64,000 bases of DNA from Putridiphycobacter sp045110285 (GCA_045110285.1 JBGCGA010000016.1:1-64000), one strand, 5' to 3'; counted from the stretch's first letter, positions 35,301 to 44,495 are shown. Made by a program: numbers and translations. Notes: generated by a model not told the origin, from the sequence alone.

Positions 35301-37193
35301 AGTTCGTATAATTTGTCAGGAACAGTTTCTAACATAACTTCTACAAACCAAGTAAAACTATTGCTTAATGGTGTGGCAAAGCCTGTGAACTTAACAAATG
35401 GCAATATTTCTGCTAATTTAATTCTTAAGAGTGGAATAAATAATATTGTTGTAACTGGAACCAATGCTTGTGGAAATGATGCTAAAACTATAGTTGTTAA
35501 TTATACACCTTGCTTGAAACCATTGGTGAAAATGACAAGCGGTGCAAGTACTGTGAGTTCAAGTACATATTTGTTATCAGCTAATGTTACCAATACCACT
35601 AACAAAAATCAAGTTACAGTAAAACTTAATGGCATTTCAGTGCCATTTAGTTTGGTAGCCAATAAACTGACTGCTAATCTAAATCTTAAGATTGGCAATA
35701 ACGCAATTGTGGTTTCTGTTCAGAACCTATGCGGAAAGGATTCCAAGTCGGCTACTGTAAATTATAGCCCTTGTCAGCCAGTTAAATTGAGTATGGTGAA
35801 GCCTTCAAGTTCTTCGGTTTCCACTAAAACCAGTACTTATCAAATTGTTGCTAAGTTTAGTGGAGATCTTCAAAAACAGGGAACTTCAGTGAAATTAAAT
35901 GGAAATAGTATTCCATTTAATTTCAATACAACTCTCAATACAATAACTGTGAATGCTTCAGGCTTAGTAAACGGTATTAATTCAGTTTTAATTACAGCAA
36001 ACGGAACTTGTGGAAAAGATGTTTTAAACTACAAAATTACTGCAAATACTTGTGTGCCTCCTACAGTTAATGTTCTGGCAAGTGGTTCACAAAAAATCAC
36101 AACAGTAAAGTCGTTAAATTATAGTTATTCTGCAATTGTTTCAGGAATGACTAGCAAAACTGGCATTACTTTAAAGCTTAATGGTCGTTCAGTATCGTTT
36201 AATTATTCGGTAAATACTGGAAAATTGAGCGCTCAATTGACATTGAAAGAGGGAACAAACACTATTGTACTTTCAGCTGCAAACACTTGTGGTAATGCCT
36301 CTAAAGCAATTACAGTTAATGCTAATACATGTGTTACACCCAAGCTTACAGCAATTACTCCAAGAATTACGACAACAACTGATAAAAGTAGCCAGCTGTT
36401 AACAGTAGCAGCCGTTGGAGTGAATAGTGTTAATGAGGTTACTGTAAAATTAAATGGAGTAAACATCAAGAAATCACTGAACAGAGGTAAGATTTCAGTT
36501 TCTGCTACTAATCTTAAAATTGGGTTGAATACGGTTGTGGTTTCAGTAACAAACAGATGTGGAACGTCTTCTGTTACTTACAGAATTACAAGAAAAACTT
36601 GTGCAAAGCCAGTTATAAAGCAACTTAGTAATGCAACGAAAGTAACTGTTTTAACATTTCCTTATTTAGCCACCGTAACTGGTGTGCCTAGCAAAGCTAG
36701 TATTAGCTTAAAAGTAAATAGTAAAGCAGTGCCCTTCACTTATAATACAAAAACAGGTCGTGTTTCAGCAACTTTAAGTTTAGTTGAAGGTAAAAACACA
36801 GTGTTGTTGACATCTAATAATAATTGCGGAAATTCAACAAAGTCGCATACTATTACAGCAACTACCTGTAAAACGCCTGAAATAAAAGTTGGGTATCCAA
36901 CCAATACAAGTATTACTACTGCAAATACTACGTTTTCATTAATTGCAATAGGTATAAATGTTAGTCAGTCAGATATTAAAGTGACAAATAATGGGGCTAC
37001 TATTCCGTTCTCTTTTAATAGTACAACTGGAAAAATTACTGTAGCGGTTGCTAATATGAGCTCAGGTATTAACAGAATAAAAATAAAGGGTTCGAATGCT
37101 TGTGGAAATTCTCAAATAGAATATGTTATTACATACACTGGTACTAGCAACAAAAGGTCCGGAGGAGGGTCGTCTCCGCAAAAAAGAAACTAA
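32352..37193 (+). CDS. Giant barrel plus 14 Ig-like-repeat surface protein
   Basis: 1613 residues. Signal peptide 1-21 (GLNSFGQ). Residues about 25-280 look like an outer membrane barrel (YLGFNFGGTYHSN, GGAGFTFGYSFGM, YASAGIKVYLRGR). A Pro-rich linker (about 280-294) follows. From residue 295 come 14 tandem repeats of about 87-97 residues with a shared core: K/S-x-x-I/V-x-V-x-x-N-G, N-x-x-S/Y-F-N, L-x-x-G-x-N-x-I/V-x-V. Repeats 1-6 have no Cys; repeats 7-14 (from about 871) each have exactly two, one in the opening C-x-x-P and one in the closing CG[NTK], so 16 Cys in eight likely disulfides. No T9SS domain is present; the tail is GGGSSPQKRN. A TAnnTTTG-like TATCTTTG at 32298-32305 precedes it and a strong terminator follows. 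Adhesin or scaffold role is inferred. Confidence 0.85.
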   Translation: MKNLYTLLAFILLTGLNSFGQGKVDYQTRSKFYLGFNFGGTYHSNTEVDVNRLYRGGAGFTFGYSFGMKPGNLLSVDLQARYLLAAYRGASDSKYTLNSNTNDILNLNEPALQPVLDYENAYGYYVPNFHTWVNDWSLELKLNTNRLRERTGWNFFVLGGVGTTKYGTRIDFYDNTSAGQVKLEDDLFETKQSIISYETPIVKKRDWMPSLGAGIERQITPNAAFQLMGRMTWTRNNDFDGLANSFSGQASNSNDRYHYASAGIKVYLRGRTNNYVNEDDDPIVRPNPNPPVQGRMPVARFTTPNSSPITVSFSSYGVVALVQNVAGKQNITLTQNGQAVNNYSYNANTDKLNFNSQLVPGQNTFNITAVNNFGQAQDQTIIIYNPQVNTVNPPIVTITNPNSNAVTVQNSIYNFASTVLNVDGKQNISVFVNGNNQANFSYNTINNAVTLAINLIQGKNVVTITGTNSVGTDSETAEIIYRKPITAGPPPIVTILTPSANPFQTTLNSANVEATISNVSNKNNISVLINGASTNNFNFNINSGQINFVTNLIQGNNVVEVKAVNQFGQDAASTLIIYQPVQNVQLPVVAITSPANMSVYSVPIASIQGSALHVDSQSNVTVLINGQSTNNFSFNTGSKLVVFNAPLINGNNSIQIIGTNGDGQDQAQINVVYNKPIIKTPPVVNIIDPSVNNKTYSVSAITAKATVLNVSNKSNITVKVNGISTNNFSFNANSNLVTVPLNLNSGANILSVFAANNDGTDSDQKTILYKKVVTLNPPTVNFVNPNTSPVTVSTSNYIVTAATTNISSKSQIVLKQNGTVVNGNSYSFSGSTISFASALVTGNNIFEVSVTNTAGTDSKTTSIIYKKVVVPCTKPTIGYVAPAPNSTVSTAAQVIEAQVNNHIAGTVVNLKLNGASVGSMAFNSITQIAKKSVTLNQGTNTLEVTVSNSCGTNKSTFILYYKNTTPCNAPVVTLKSVAGTVSSSSYNLSGTVSNITSTNQVKLLLNGVAKPVNLTNGNISANLILKSGINNIVVTGTNACGNDAKTIVVNYTPCLKPLVKMTSGASTVSSSTYLLSANVTNTTNKNQVTVKLNGISVPFSLVANKLTANLNLKIGNNAIVVSVQNLCGKDSKSATVNYSPCQPVKLSMVKPSSSSVSTKTSTYQIVAKFSGDLQKQGTSVKLNGNSIPFNFNTTLNTITVNASGLVNGINSVLITANGTCGKDVLNYKITANTCVPPTVNVLASGSQKITTVKSLNYSYSAIVSGMTSKTGITLKLNGRSVSFNYSVNTGKLSAQLTLKEGTNTIVLSAANTCGNASKAITVNANTCVTPKLTAITPRITTTTDKSSQLLTVAAVGVNSVNEVTVKLNGVNIKKSLNRGKISVSATNLKIGLNTVVVSVTNRCGTSSVTYRITRKTCAKPVIKQLSNATKVTVLTFPYLATVTGVPSKASISLKVNSKAVPFTYNTKTGRVSATLSLVEGKNTVLLTSNNNCGNSTKSHTITATTCKTPEIKVGYPTNTSITTANTTFSLIAIGINVSQSDIKVTNNGATIPFSFNSTTGKITVAVANMSSGINRIKIKGSNACGNSQIEYVITYTGTSNKRSGGGSSPQKRN

Positions 37194-37227
37194 AAAGAAA
37201 GGCTGGTAATTTTACCAGCCTTTCTTT
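37194..37227 (+). terminator. Strong terminator after the giant repeat protein
   Basis: AAAGAAAGGCTGGTAA (37194-37209) is fully complementary to TTACCAGCCTTTCTTT (37212-37227), a stem of about 14-16 base pairs followed by a short T-run. It starts directly after the stop codon at 37191-37193. The 214 bases that follow, up to the next gene, hold no ORF; TAATTTTG at 37350-37357 is a possible -7 promoter element for the LytTR gene. Confidence 0.85.
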
Positions 37228-37441
37228 TGTTTAAAATTAATTACCAGAATCATTAAAGATCCAAATTTTAATAGTGCGTATTTGTTTTTTCATAATGTAA
37301 AGTTTAATTTCTTTAAAGGTATCACACATTGCTATTGGTTCAAGTGCATTAATTTTGTTTAGAGTGGCTTATTTATTAAAATGTATCAAATCGAAATTTA
37401 TTGGTAGCGACTAAAACCATCTATTATTGTATATTTATAAT

Positions 37442-38233
37442 ATGAAAGATGATAGTAAAGTTTTATCAGCCATAATTATAGATGACGAGGATTTAGCAAG
37501 GAAAAATTTAGCTATGATGCTGAATGATAATTGTCCTGAAGTTAATTTGATCGGAGAGGCTTCAAATATTATTGATGCAAAAATTTTGATTGAATCAAAG
37601 CACCCTGATGTCATCTTTTTGGATATTAGAATGCCGCGTGGTTCTGAAGGCTTTGAACTATTAGATTCAATTGAAAAAAGAGATTTTTTTGTAGTTTTTG
37701 TCACCGCATTTAAGGATTATGCAATGAAAGCATTTAATGCCAATGCGATTCATTATGTATTAAAGCCCATTGATGTTGACGAATTGATAAATGCCACCAC
37801 AAAAATTTTAGAAGCAAAGTCTGTTTTTAAAGAACTTCCTGAAAATTACATTACTTATTTTGATTCTTTAAAAAATCTTTCTGCTGATTTAGAGAATAAA
37901 GGTTACGGTAAAAAAATTGCCATTTCGCATACAAAAGGAATAAAACTAATTGAAACAAAAAATATAGTATACCTGGAGGCCGCAGGAAATTGCACAATGC
38001 TTCATTTTGCAGATGGCAAAAGATATTTAGATACGAGAACTTTAAAGGTTTATGAAGGGATTTTAAACCCTGAAGAATTTTATCGTATTCATAAGTCTCA
38101 TATTATTAATTTAGACGGCCTAAAAGAATATTTAAATGAAGATGGACATATGGCCATTCTTAAAAATGGGAAAGTTTTACCAGTTGCCAGAAATAGAGTG
38201 TCAAGCTTTGTGAAAACACTAAAAAAACTATAG
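37442..38233 (+). CDS. LytTR-family response regulator
   Basis: About 263 residues from the ATG at 37442 (an in-frame ATG 15 bases upstream is possible). Receiver domain 1-125: acidic pair IIDDED, phospho-acceptor Asp in DVIFLDIRMPRG near 60, and VTAFKDYAMKAFNANAIHYVLKPID. LytTR DNA-binding domain about 155-263: KGIKLIETKNIVYLEAAGNCT, YRIHKSHIINL, LPVARNRV. The partner kinase is the next gene, starting 1 base after its stop. Target genes are unknown; the adjacent CoA transferase could be in the same operon. Confidence 0.93.
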   Translation: MKDDSKVLSAIIIDDEDLARKNLAMMLNDNCPEVNLIGEASNIIDAKILIESKHPDVIFLDIRMPRGSEGFELLDSIEKRDFFVVFVTAFKDYAMKAFNANAIHYVLKPIDVDELINATTKILEAKSVFKELPENYITYFDSLKNLSADLENKGYGKKIAISHTKGIKLIETKNIVYLEAAGNCTMLHFADGKRYLDTRTLKVYEGILNPEEFYRIHKSHIINLDGLKEYLNEDGHMAILKNGKVLPVARNRVSSFVKTLKKL

Positions 38234-38234
38234 T

Positions 38235-41171
38235 TTGAATAAGATAGTTTTTCTTTTTGTTGGCTTGTGGATGAATTTATCCTTTAGTCAGCACTATAAT
38301 TTTATACCCTATGGTGTTAGTGACGGTATTGCTCAGTCACAGATTTCAGACATTTGTCAAGATCAATTAGGAAATTTATGGATTGGTACTCAGTCTGGAT
38401 TAAGCCGTTTTGACAGCAAAAATTTTGTCAATTTTTCTATGGATGATGGATTGGCGGACAATATTATATCCAAAGTTATTGTTTCGGATTCAGGTGACTT
38501 TTGGGCAATAACACCCAGTGGAATTTCTAAATACAACCATGGGGAGTTTGAAACTTATTATTTTGATGAAAAGCAAAAAATTAAAGATGTTATTTATTTC
38601 GAAAACAACCTCTTGTTGGCCACTAATCAAACCCTAATAAAATATAAAGACAACAGTTTTACTGTCATCTACAAATCAGAAGATCCAAATTTGAAAATTA
38701 ATGCACTTGAATTGCTAAATGAAAGTGTTCTGCTGTGTGCCACAAACGACGGCGTCTATCAATACACTAACGACGGGTTTGATAAATTTCCGTTGGTAGG
38801 TTTAAAGGGGTTGAATCTCAGTGATATTAAAATGCGTGGCCACCAACTTGTGTTAGCCTCTTTTAATGCCGGAATTATAGAATATAATTTAAAGTCAGAT
38901 TTGTTTACTGAATATACGGTGCAGGGTATTCCTATTAGGAGTTTATTCGTTGATGCAGTTAGTATATGGGCTGCTTCTAATTTTGGAGTGATTGAAATAA
39001 GAAATGGACAAGTTAATTACTACACTGAAGAAAACGGTTTAAGTATTAATTCTATTAAAACCGTGTTTAAGGATATGGAAAGCAATCTATGGATTGCAAC
39101 TTATGGGAAAGGTTTATTAAAGTTCACTGGAAATGGGATTACCAGCTATTCTTCAGCTGACGGGTTGAGTTCTGATATTGTCATGTCAATTAGTCAATTT
39201 TCGAATGGTGATTTTGCTTTTGGAACTTATGATAAAGGGCTTAGTATTCTTCATTCAGACAAAAATGTTGAGGTAATAAATAATGGGACTGGACTCAAGC
39301 ATAATTCGGTTTGGACAACATTTGTAGATTCTAATGATTTGTGCTGGATTGGTACGACTAAAGGGCTGCAGTGTGTTCAAAATGGATTGTTTGTAAAAAA
39401 AAATATTACTGATCAAATTCAACGCAAAATTAGAAGTATTGCAACTCGCAAAAATATGATGTTTTTTGCTGGAAACTCAGGTCTGTGGATGATCAGAAAT
39501 GATAGTTTACGAAGAGTTTCAAGTACGATAGATTTCAATATTTATAAAGTCGCGATTTCTGATGAGATGATATATTTAGCGACAAATGAAGGTTTGTTTT
39601 TCCAAAAGTTAACCGAATTAGGTAGTCCATTTATAAAAATAGATCTACCACAAGAAAGTATAAACACCATTGCAATCGATAAATTCGAAAATATTTGGGT
39701 AGGCACAGTTAATGGCTTGTATATTGTGTCAAACAATCAGTATTATTCTGTTTTTGAATTAGATAAGAATAATTATAAATCAAAAAATATTTCAGGAATC
39801 ATAAAAGATAGGCAAAATAGAATGTGGGTTAGTACTACCCACGGCCTTTATATGGCCATAAATAATGGCCCAGGTGGAGGATTTGCGGTGATTAATCAAT
39901 ACACATTATCTGAGGGCTTAATTGATATGGAATCAAATTTAAATGCTTTGTTTCAGGATAAAAGTGGGAAAATATGGATGGGAACTTCAAGTGCCTTGGT
40001 CCGAATTAATCCTGTTTTGAACCCTGTATTATTCAGCTATAATTTGCCAAACCTGTCAATTACTGGAATACGATTATTTAAGGAAGCATTTAATTATTCT
40101 GACTATGAAATTGATGATCTATTAGTCTCTGGAGTGCCTTCGTCAATTGTTTTGCCGCATACGAAAAACCATCTTACATTTGATTTTATAGGGGTTAATA
40201 ACAAGAATCCGGAAAAGGTATATTATACTTATCGCTTACTTGGTGCGGAAGATAAATGGTCGCCGTTAACAAAAGAAAACTATGCTAGTTATTCATTTAT
40301 TAGCCCGGGTGAGTATGAATTCCAAGTAAAGTCTGCCAATAAAAATTTAGAGTGGACCGAACCAATAAGCATCAAAATCTCGATTACAGCTCCTTATTGG
40401 AAAAGGTGGTGGTTTATTATATTGGTTTCATTCGCTATTATAGCCTTTGCGTACTATTTATTGAGAGCAAGAATAACTGTTATCAAGCAAAAGAAGGATA
40501 ACGAACGTCTGATTTCTGAAAATAAATTGAGAAATCTAGAGCAACAATCGCTGAATGCCAGTATGAACAGACATTTTATTTTTAATTCCTTGAATTCGAT
40601 TCAATACTTTATCAATAGTTCTGATAAAAAATCTGCCAATAAATATTTGTCCAGCTTTGCTCAATTAATTAGAAAAAACTTGGATAGTTCCACACAGCAT
40701 AATTTTTTAGTGTCGTTGAATGATGAGATTGAAAGAATAGGACTTTACCTCACTTTAGAAAAAATGAGGTTTGATGAAAAGTTTGAATATGAACTTAATG
40801 TTGAGCCCGGTATTGATTCAGAAATGATACAGGTTCCGTCAATGATATTGCAGCCTTTTGTTGAAAATAGTATAATTCACGGTGTTTTACCTAAATCAGA
40901 AAAAGGCTATATTGTAATTTCTATCAAGGAAGAAAACGACTTTATAATTTTTGAAGTAACTGATGACGGAGTAGGAATAGACTCAAGCCTTAGTCAAAAA
41001 GATAATTTTGCAGGTGATCATAAATCTCAAGGAATGGAAATTACGGCTAACCGAATTGATTTATTACGAAGAATTAATGGAGATAAATTAATTATTATTG
41101 GGCCATTTCAGATCAATAAAGAAGGAAAATCTTTGGGAACTAAGGTAATTATTAAAATGCCAGTATATTGA
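38235..41171 (+). CDS. Propeller-type sensor histidine kinase (LytS-like His_kinase)
   Basis: 978 residues from a TTG start at 38235, chosen because it gives an intact signal peptide (MNKIVFLFVGLW ... SFSQ) and lies 1 base after the regulator's stop. Periplasmic part: about 14 two-component-regulator propeller repeats (LGNLWIGTQSGLSRFD, MESNLWIATYGKGLLKF, DLCWIGTTKGLQCV), then a Y_Y_Y domain (about 660-710, YYTYRLLGAEDKW). One membrane helix at about 724-742 leads to a coiled coil and a LytS-type kinase domain with the phospho-accepting His in NRHFIFNSLNSIQYF near 777 and an ATPase domain (VPSMILQPFVENSIIHG, VTDDGVGID). It senses a periplasmic signal, unknown here, and phosphorylates the LytTR regulator. 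Confidence 0.93.
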   Translation: MNKIVFLFVGLWMNLSFSQHYNFIPYGVSDGIAQSQISDICQDQLGNLWIGTQSGLSRFDSKNFVNFSMDDGLADNIISKVIVSDSGDFWAITPSGISKYNHGEFETYYFDEKQKIKDVIYFENNLLLATNQTLIKYKDNSFTVIYKSEDPNLKINALELLNESVLLCATNDGVYQYTNDGFDKFPLVGLKGLNLSDIKMRGHQLVLASFNAGIIEYNLKSDLFTEYTVQGIPIRSLFVDAVSIWAASNFGVIEIRNGQVNYYTEENGLSINSIKTVFKDMESNLWIATYGKGLLKFTGNGITSYSSADGLSSDIVMSISQFSNGDFAFGTYDKGLSILHSDKNVEVINNGTGLKHNSVWTTFVDSNDLCWIGTTKGLQCVQNGLFVKKNITDQIQRKIRSIATRKNMMFFAGNSGLWMIRNDSLRRVSSTIDFNIYKVAISDEMIYLATNEGLFFQKLTELGSPFIKIDLPQESINTIAIDKFENIWVGTVNGLYIVSNNQYYSVFELDKNNYKSKNISGIIKDRQNRMWVSTTHGLYMAINNGPGGGFAVINQYTLSEGLIDMESNLNALFQDKSGKIWMGTSSALVRINPVLNPVLFSYNLPNLSITGIRLFKEAFNYSDYEIDDLLVSGVPSSIVLPHTKNHLTFDFIGVNNKNPEKVYYTYRLLGAEDKWSPLTKENYASYSFISPGEYEFQVKSANKNLEWTEPISIKISITAPYWKRWWFIILVSFAIIAFAYYLLRARITVIKQKKDNERLISENKLRNLEQQSLNASMNRHFIFNSLNSIQYFINSSDKKSANKYLSSFAQLIRKNLDSSTQHNFLVSLNDEIERIGLYLTLEKMRFDEKFEYELNVEPGIDSEMIQVPSMILQPFVENSIIHGVLPKSEKGYIVISIKEENDFIIFEVTDDGVGIDSSLSQKDNFAGDHKSQGMEITANRIDLLRRINGDKLIIIGPFQINKEGKSLGTKVIIKMPVY

Positions 41172-41172
41172 T

Positions 41173-42240
41173 ATGGTGAAGGATATTGAAGACCTTATTA
41201 TTGTTGAAATAGCAAGTGTTTTGGCAGGGCCTTCTGTGGGAATGTTTTTTGCTGAACTTGGATCAAGGGTCATTAAAATTGAGCCAAAGCCTGTTGGGGG
41301 TGATGTGACCAGAAAATGGAAACTACCTGCCGAAGATCGAAGCTCTTCAATATCTGCCTATTTTTCTTCAGTTAATTACAAAAAGGAATACCGTTTAGTT
41401 GATTTTAATGTTGAACAGGAATTAAAAGATACCATCAGAACTATTGCAACGGCAGATATTTTAATAACTAATTTTAAAAAGGGAGATGATCTAAAGTTTA
41501 AATTGGATTATAAATCCCTGAAAAAAATGAATCCAAATTTGATTTATGGAGCAATAAATGGATTTGGTGAAGACAGCGATAGGGTTGCTTACGATCTTAT
41601 CCTTCAGGCGGAAAGCGGTTTCATGTCAATGAATGGCACGAAAGATTCCGCACCAATTAAAATGCCTGTCGCTTTAATTGATGTTCTTGCTGGGCACCAA
41701 TTAAAGGAAGGGATATTATTGGCCCTTTTGAATCGTGAAAAAAATGGAGGAGCTAAGGTTACGGTTTCATTATTTGATGCAGCCGTTTCTTCACTAGTTA
41801 ATCAAGCCAGTAATTATTTAATGTCAGGTCATATTGCTGAACCTTTGGGTAGTTTGCATCCAAATATTGCACCTTACGGAGAAATATTTAGAACTGCAGA
41901 TGAGCGGATTATTACATTTGCTATTGGAAGTCAAAAACAATTCAAAAAATTGCTTAGTTTTTTTAAATTGTCTGAACTTTACGTAGATCCTAGATTTAAT
42001 GAAAATAGTAGTAGAGTCAGAAATAGAGCGGAGCTATCTATTATTCTCTCAAAATCAATTAGCTGTCAAAACCTGAGTGACATTTTAAAGTTCTGTCATC
42101 AAAACTTTGTGCCAGTGGCCGAAATAAAAAATATAAAACAAGTTTTTGAGAGCACTGCAGCGAAAGCTATGATTCGCAAGGAAAACATTGCAGGTATTAA
42201 AACAAAACGAGTGAGTTCAATTGCATTTAGAACTAACTAA
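41173..42240 (+). CDS. CaiB/BaiF-family (class III) CoA-transferase
   Basis: 355 residues. The N-terminus VEIASVLAGPSVGMFFAELGSRVIKIEPKPVGGDVTR is typical of class III CoA-transferases, followed by ILITNFKKGD, YGAINGFGEDSDRVAYDLILQAESG (the catalytic Asp is normally in the YDL segment), and ALLNREKNGGAKVTVSLFDAAVSSL. Such enzymes move CoA between acyl acids; the substrate is not evident. It is slightly shorter than the common 380-400 residues. It starts 1 base after the kinase stop, so it is in the same transcription unit as the two-component genes, an unusual pairing. It converges with the protease gene with a 5-base gap. Confidence 0.88.
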   Translation: MVKDIEDLIIVEIASVLAGPSVGMFFAELGSRVIKIEPKPVGGDVTRKWKLPAEDRSSSISAYFSSVNYKKEYRLVDFNVEQELKDTIRTIATADILITNFKKGDDLKFKLDYKSLKKMNPNLIYGAINGFGEDSDRVAYDLILQAESGFMSMNGTKDSAPIKMPVALIDVLAGHQLKEGILLALLNREKNGGAKVTVSLFDAAVSSLVNQASNYLMSGHIAEPLGSLHPNIAPYGEIFRTADERIITFAIGSQKQFKKLLSFFKLSELYVDPRFNENSSRVRNRAELSIILSKSISCQNLSDILKFCHQNFVPVAEIKNIKQVFESTAAKAMIRKENIAGIKTKRVSSIAFRTN

Positions 42241-42245
42241 AGTCG

Positions 42246-44426
42246 TTATTCAATGATTATTTTTTGTGTATAATTTGTCTTTTCTGTTTTCACAGAAATT
42301 AGATAGATTCCTTTTCTTAAGTCTGTTAAGTCGAGCTGTGTATTGGTGTCGGATCCTGATTCTGTCAATACCCTTTTGCCAAGCATATCAAAAACCTCTA
42401 TCGATTCTGCAACAATGGATTGATTCCCTAAACTGATTGTTAACAGTCCAGTTGTAGGATTTGGATACACAAATAAGTCTATTATTCCGTTTTCGTTAAT
42501 TGATAATTCTGATGGTTTTATTTTAACTACATAATCTTCAACTTCGCCATAATTTGAAATGCCGCATGGACTGATCATACCGTCAGTTGTCACATCATAT
42601 GTTATTCTAACACGCATTCTAACTTCAGCTCCTTCTTCAGCAGAAGTTGGTACAGTAATGAGGCTTTGCATTGGTGTAGTAGAGCTAGAATCAATTACAT
42701 GGGAATAAATTTGCTCTCCAGCATCTACAAAATCTCCATCCGCATTCCAATCTATCCAAGCGCTAATTTGGTCGCCGGTATAGCCTATGTTTGGATCACC
42801 AATGATGGCAGATGTAATTGATAAAATATAAGATGAACCTATTGATATTTCTAGAGGGTTATTTTCCCAGTATAGTGAATAGTTGTTGCATGCAGTTGGG
42901 TTAGCCACGCCTCCTAACGACACATTTGCAATGTATTCATCACAATCTACTGAAGAAGCGTCACAATATGGATTGACATTGCCTGCGCATGGCGAATAAG
43001 ATCCTTCTAAATCTAGCACTCCCGAATTTGAAGGGTCGAGCCAAGACTTGAGTTGAGAATTTGAATTATTGCCATCTTGCGACCATGCTTTATTAAATTT
43101 TCCGTACAAATCTGACTGATTTGTAGCAGTGCAGAAAGAAGCTCCACCACTTAAGTGACCTACTATTTTTCCACTCGTGTTAAAAATGGGCGACCCTGAT
43201 GATCCGCCTTCAGTAACGCCATGTCCATTTGTTGTTCCAGCCCAAAACACTTCCCAATGGGCACCAGTCCAACCTCCATTGTATGTGTCGGATGATAAAC
43301 TGCTTGTATACGTTGAAATTTTCTTTTCGTGGCCACTTGGATGATGGATACCGACCCCCGAAGCTGATGCCGCTGTTGTTTTTGACCAGCCTGCATAATA
43401 AGGGTTATAAGCTGCAGGGATTGTATTAGTTAATTCTAACAATGCAAAGTCTGATCCTGAAACTTGATTATTGTTTATAGCCAAATGTGTTCCCAGCTCT
43501 GATGATGCTCTGAAAAAACCGCCAGACATGGTTTGCGATTGTGCTCCATTATATGGAGAAGTTTCTCCAGGCTCACACATTGGTCTTTGATAATTAAAAT
43601 ACCAAACATGATCTGCAATATCTGTTGAACTAGTTGGTTCTCCGCAATGATTTGCTGTTAGCACATATGGCCTACAATCTGCTCCGGTATTGTTCATAAT
43701 TGCTCCCGAACATAAAAAAGTGCCTTGTCCCAGCATAAAAGTATATTTAACTACAGCATCTCGTTGTGGCTCCCAGCCTGTAATTTCTGAACAAGCTACA
43801 TCAACTTGGCAAGCATCTGCACGATCAGAATCCACAGGTCTACTAGCTTCAATTCGCTGAATTCTGTCGCCCACACCTCTGTAAAAATATGCTATTTGGC
43901 CAATACTTATCGTTGGAAGTGTTAGTTGCCCCACAGGCATAAAATATTCTAATGTAATTTCATCACCTTGAATCATTTCCATGGCCGTAAATCCGTCTGT
44001 TTGGTCCGTATATGCACCTATGAAATGACTGTGACTTGCATTATAAGCATGCAACTTTCCACCAATTGGAATTTTTAGTGGGGCAGAAAAATAAATACCA
44101 AGTGCTTTTGCATCCTCTACTTTAATTCCCAGTCTCCAAATTTTTGAGCCATCAGGCAAATTAGTCCATGTTCCGTCAGTTGATATCTTATAGGATGCAT
44201 TTAAATTTGCTGCTGCTCTATAAGCCTTTCCTTTTTTTTCTGATTCTGAATCTTCAGTTTTTAAAGCTGTTAAATCTGGTGCAGAAATACTTTTTACGAT
44301 ATAATCATCCGCTAGTTGAATGTTTTGTTTTTTGTATTTAAAACTAGTCGGCAGTCCGCCTTTGCTCACTTGTGCATTTGATAATAAGGACACAAGAGCT
44401 GTAATAAGTATAAGTACTTTTTTCAT
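42246..44426 (-). CDS. T9SS-secreted trypsin-like serine protease with GEVED domain (lysyl endopeptidase-like)
   Basis: 726 residues. Signal peptide 1-18 (LLSNAQ). A pro-region runs to about 200. The protease domain (about 205-480) has the full triad: His in VLTANHCGEP (near 260), Asp in SGSDFALLEL (near 326), Ser in EGGSSGSPIFN (near 410), and paired cysteines, as in lysyl endopeptidases. A GEVED domain follows (about 500-635, ISAWIDWNADGDF ... NYGEVEDYVVKI) and a T9SS type A sorting domain ends it (about 645-726, FVYPNPTTGLLTISLG, LRKGIYLISV). It is exported through the T9SS and acts outside the cell. A good promoter is at 44445-44477. Confidence 0.92.
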   Translation of the reverse strand: MKKVLILITALVSLLSNAQVSKGGLPTSFKYKKQNIQLADDYIVKSISAPDLTALKTEDSESEKKGKAYRAAANLNASYKISTDGTWTNLPDGSKIWRLGIKVEDAKALGIYFSAPLKIPIGGKLHAYNASHSHFIGAYTDQTDGFTAMEMIQGDEITLEYFMPVGQLTLPTISIGQIAYFYRGVGDRIQRIEASRPVDSDRADACQVDVACSEITGWEPQRDAVVKYTFMLGQGTFLCSGAIMNNTGADCRPYVLTANHCGEPTSSTDIADHVWYFNYQRPMCEPGETSPYNGAQSQTMSGGFFRASSELGTHLAINNNQVSGSDFALLELTNTIPAAYNPYYAGWSKTTAASASGVGIHHPSGHEKKISTYTSSLSSDTYNGGWTGAHWEVFWAGTTNGHGVTEGGSSGSPIFNTSGKIVGHLSGGASFCTATNQSDLYGKFNKAWSQDGNNSNSQLKSWLDPSNSGVLDLEGSYSPCAGNVNPYCDASSVDCDEYIANVSLGGVANPTACNNYSLYWENNPLEISIGSSYILSITSAIIGDPNIGYTGDQISAWIDWNADGDFVDAGEQIYSHVIDSSSTTPMQSLITVPTSAEEGAEVRMRVRITYDVTTDGMISPCGISNYGEVEDYVVKIKPSELSINENGIIDLFVYPNPTTGLLTISLGNQSIVAESIEVFDMLGKRVLTESGSDTNTQLDLTDLRKGIYLISVKTEKTNYTQKIIIE

Positions 44427-44444
44427 ATTTCAATAAGGTTGTCG

Positions 44445-44477
44445 CAAAGATAGGTTTGTTATGGATACATCATTCAA
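44445..44477 (-). promoter_or_regulatory. Promoter for the T9SS protease gene
   Basis: On the minus strand TTG (44475-44477), 22 bases, then TATCTTTG (44445-44452), fitting TTG-N17-23-TAnnTTTG. The transcript would begin about 44438, leaving a leader of roughly 12 bases before the start codon at 44426. Confidence 0.65.
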
Positions 44478-44495
44478 TAATGGCGCCAATATTAG

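Noticed and set aside
32352..37193. T9SS cargo protein
   Set aside because: The last repeat is followed only by a short basic tail, with no PNP-type sorting domain.
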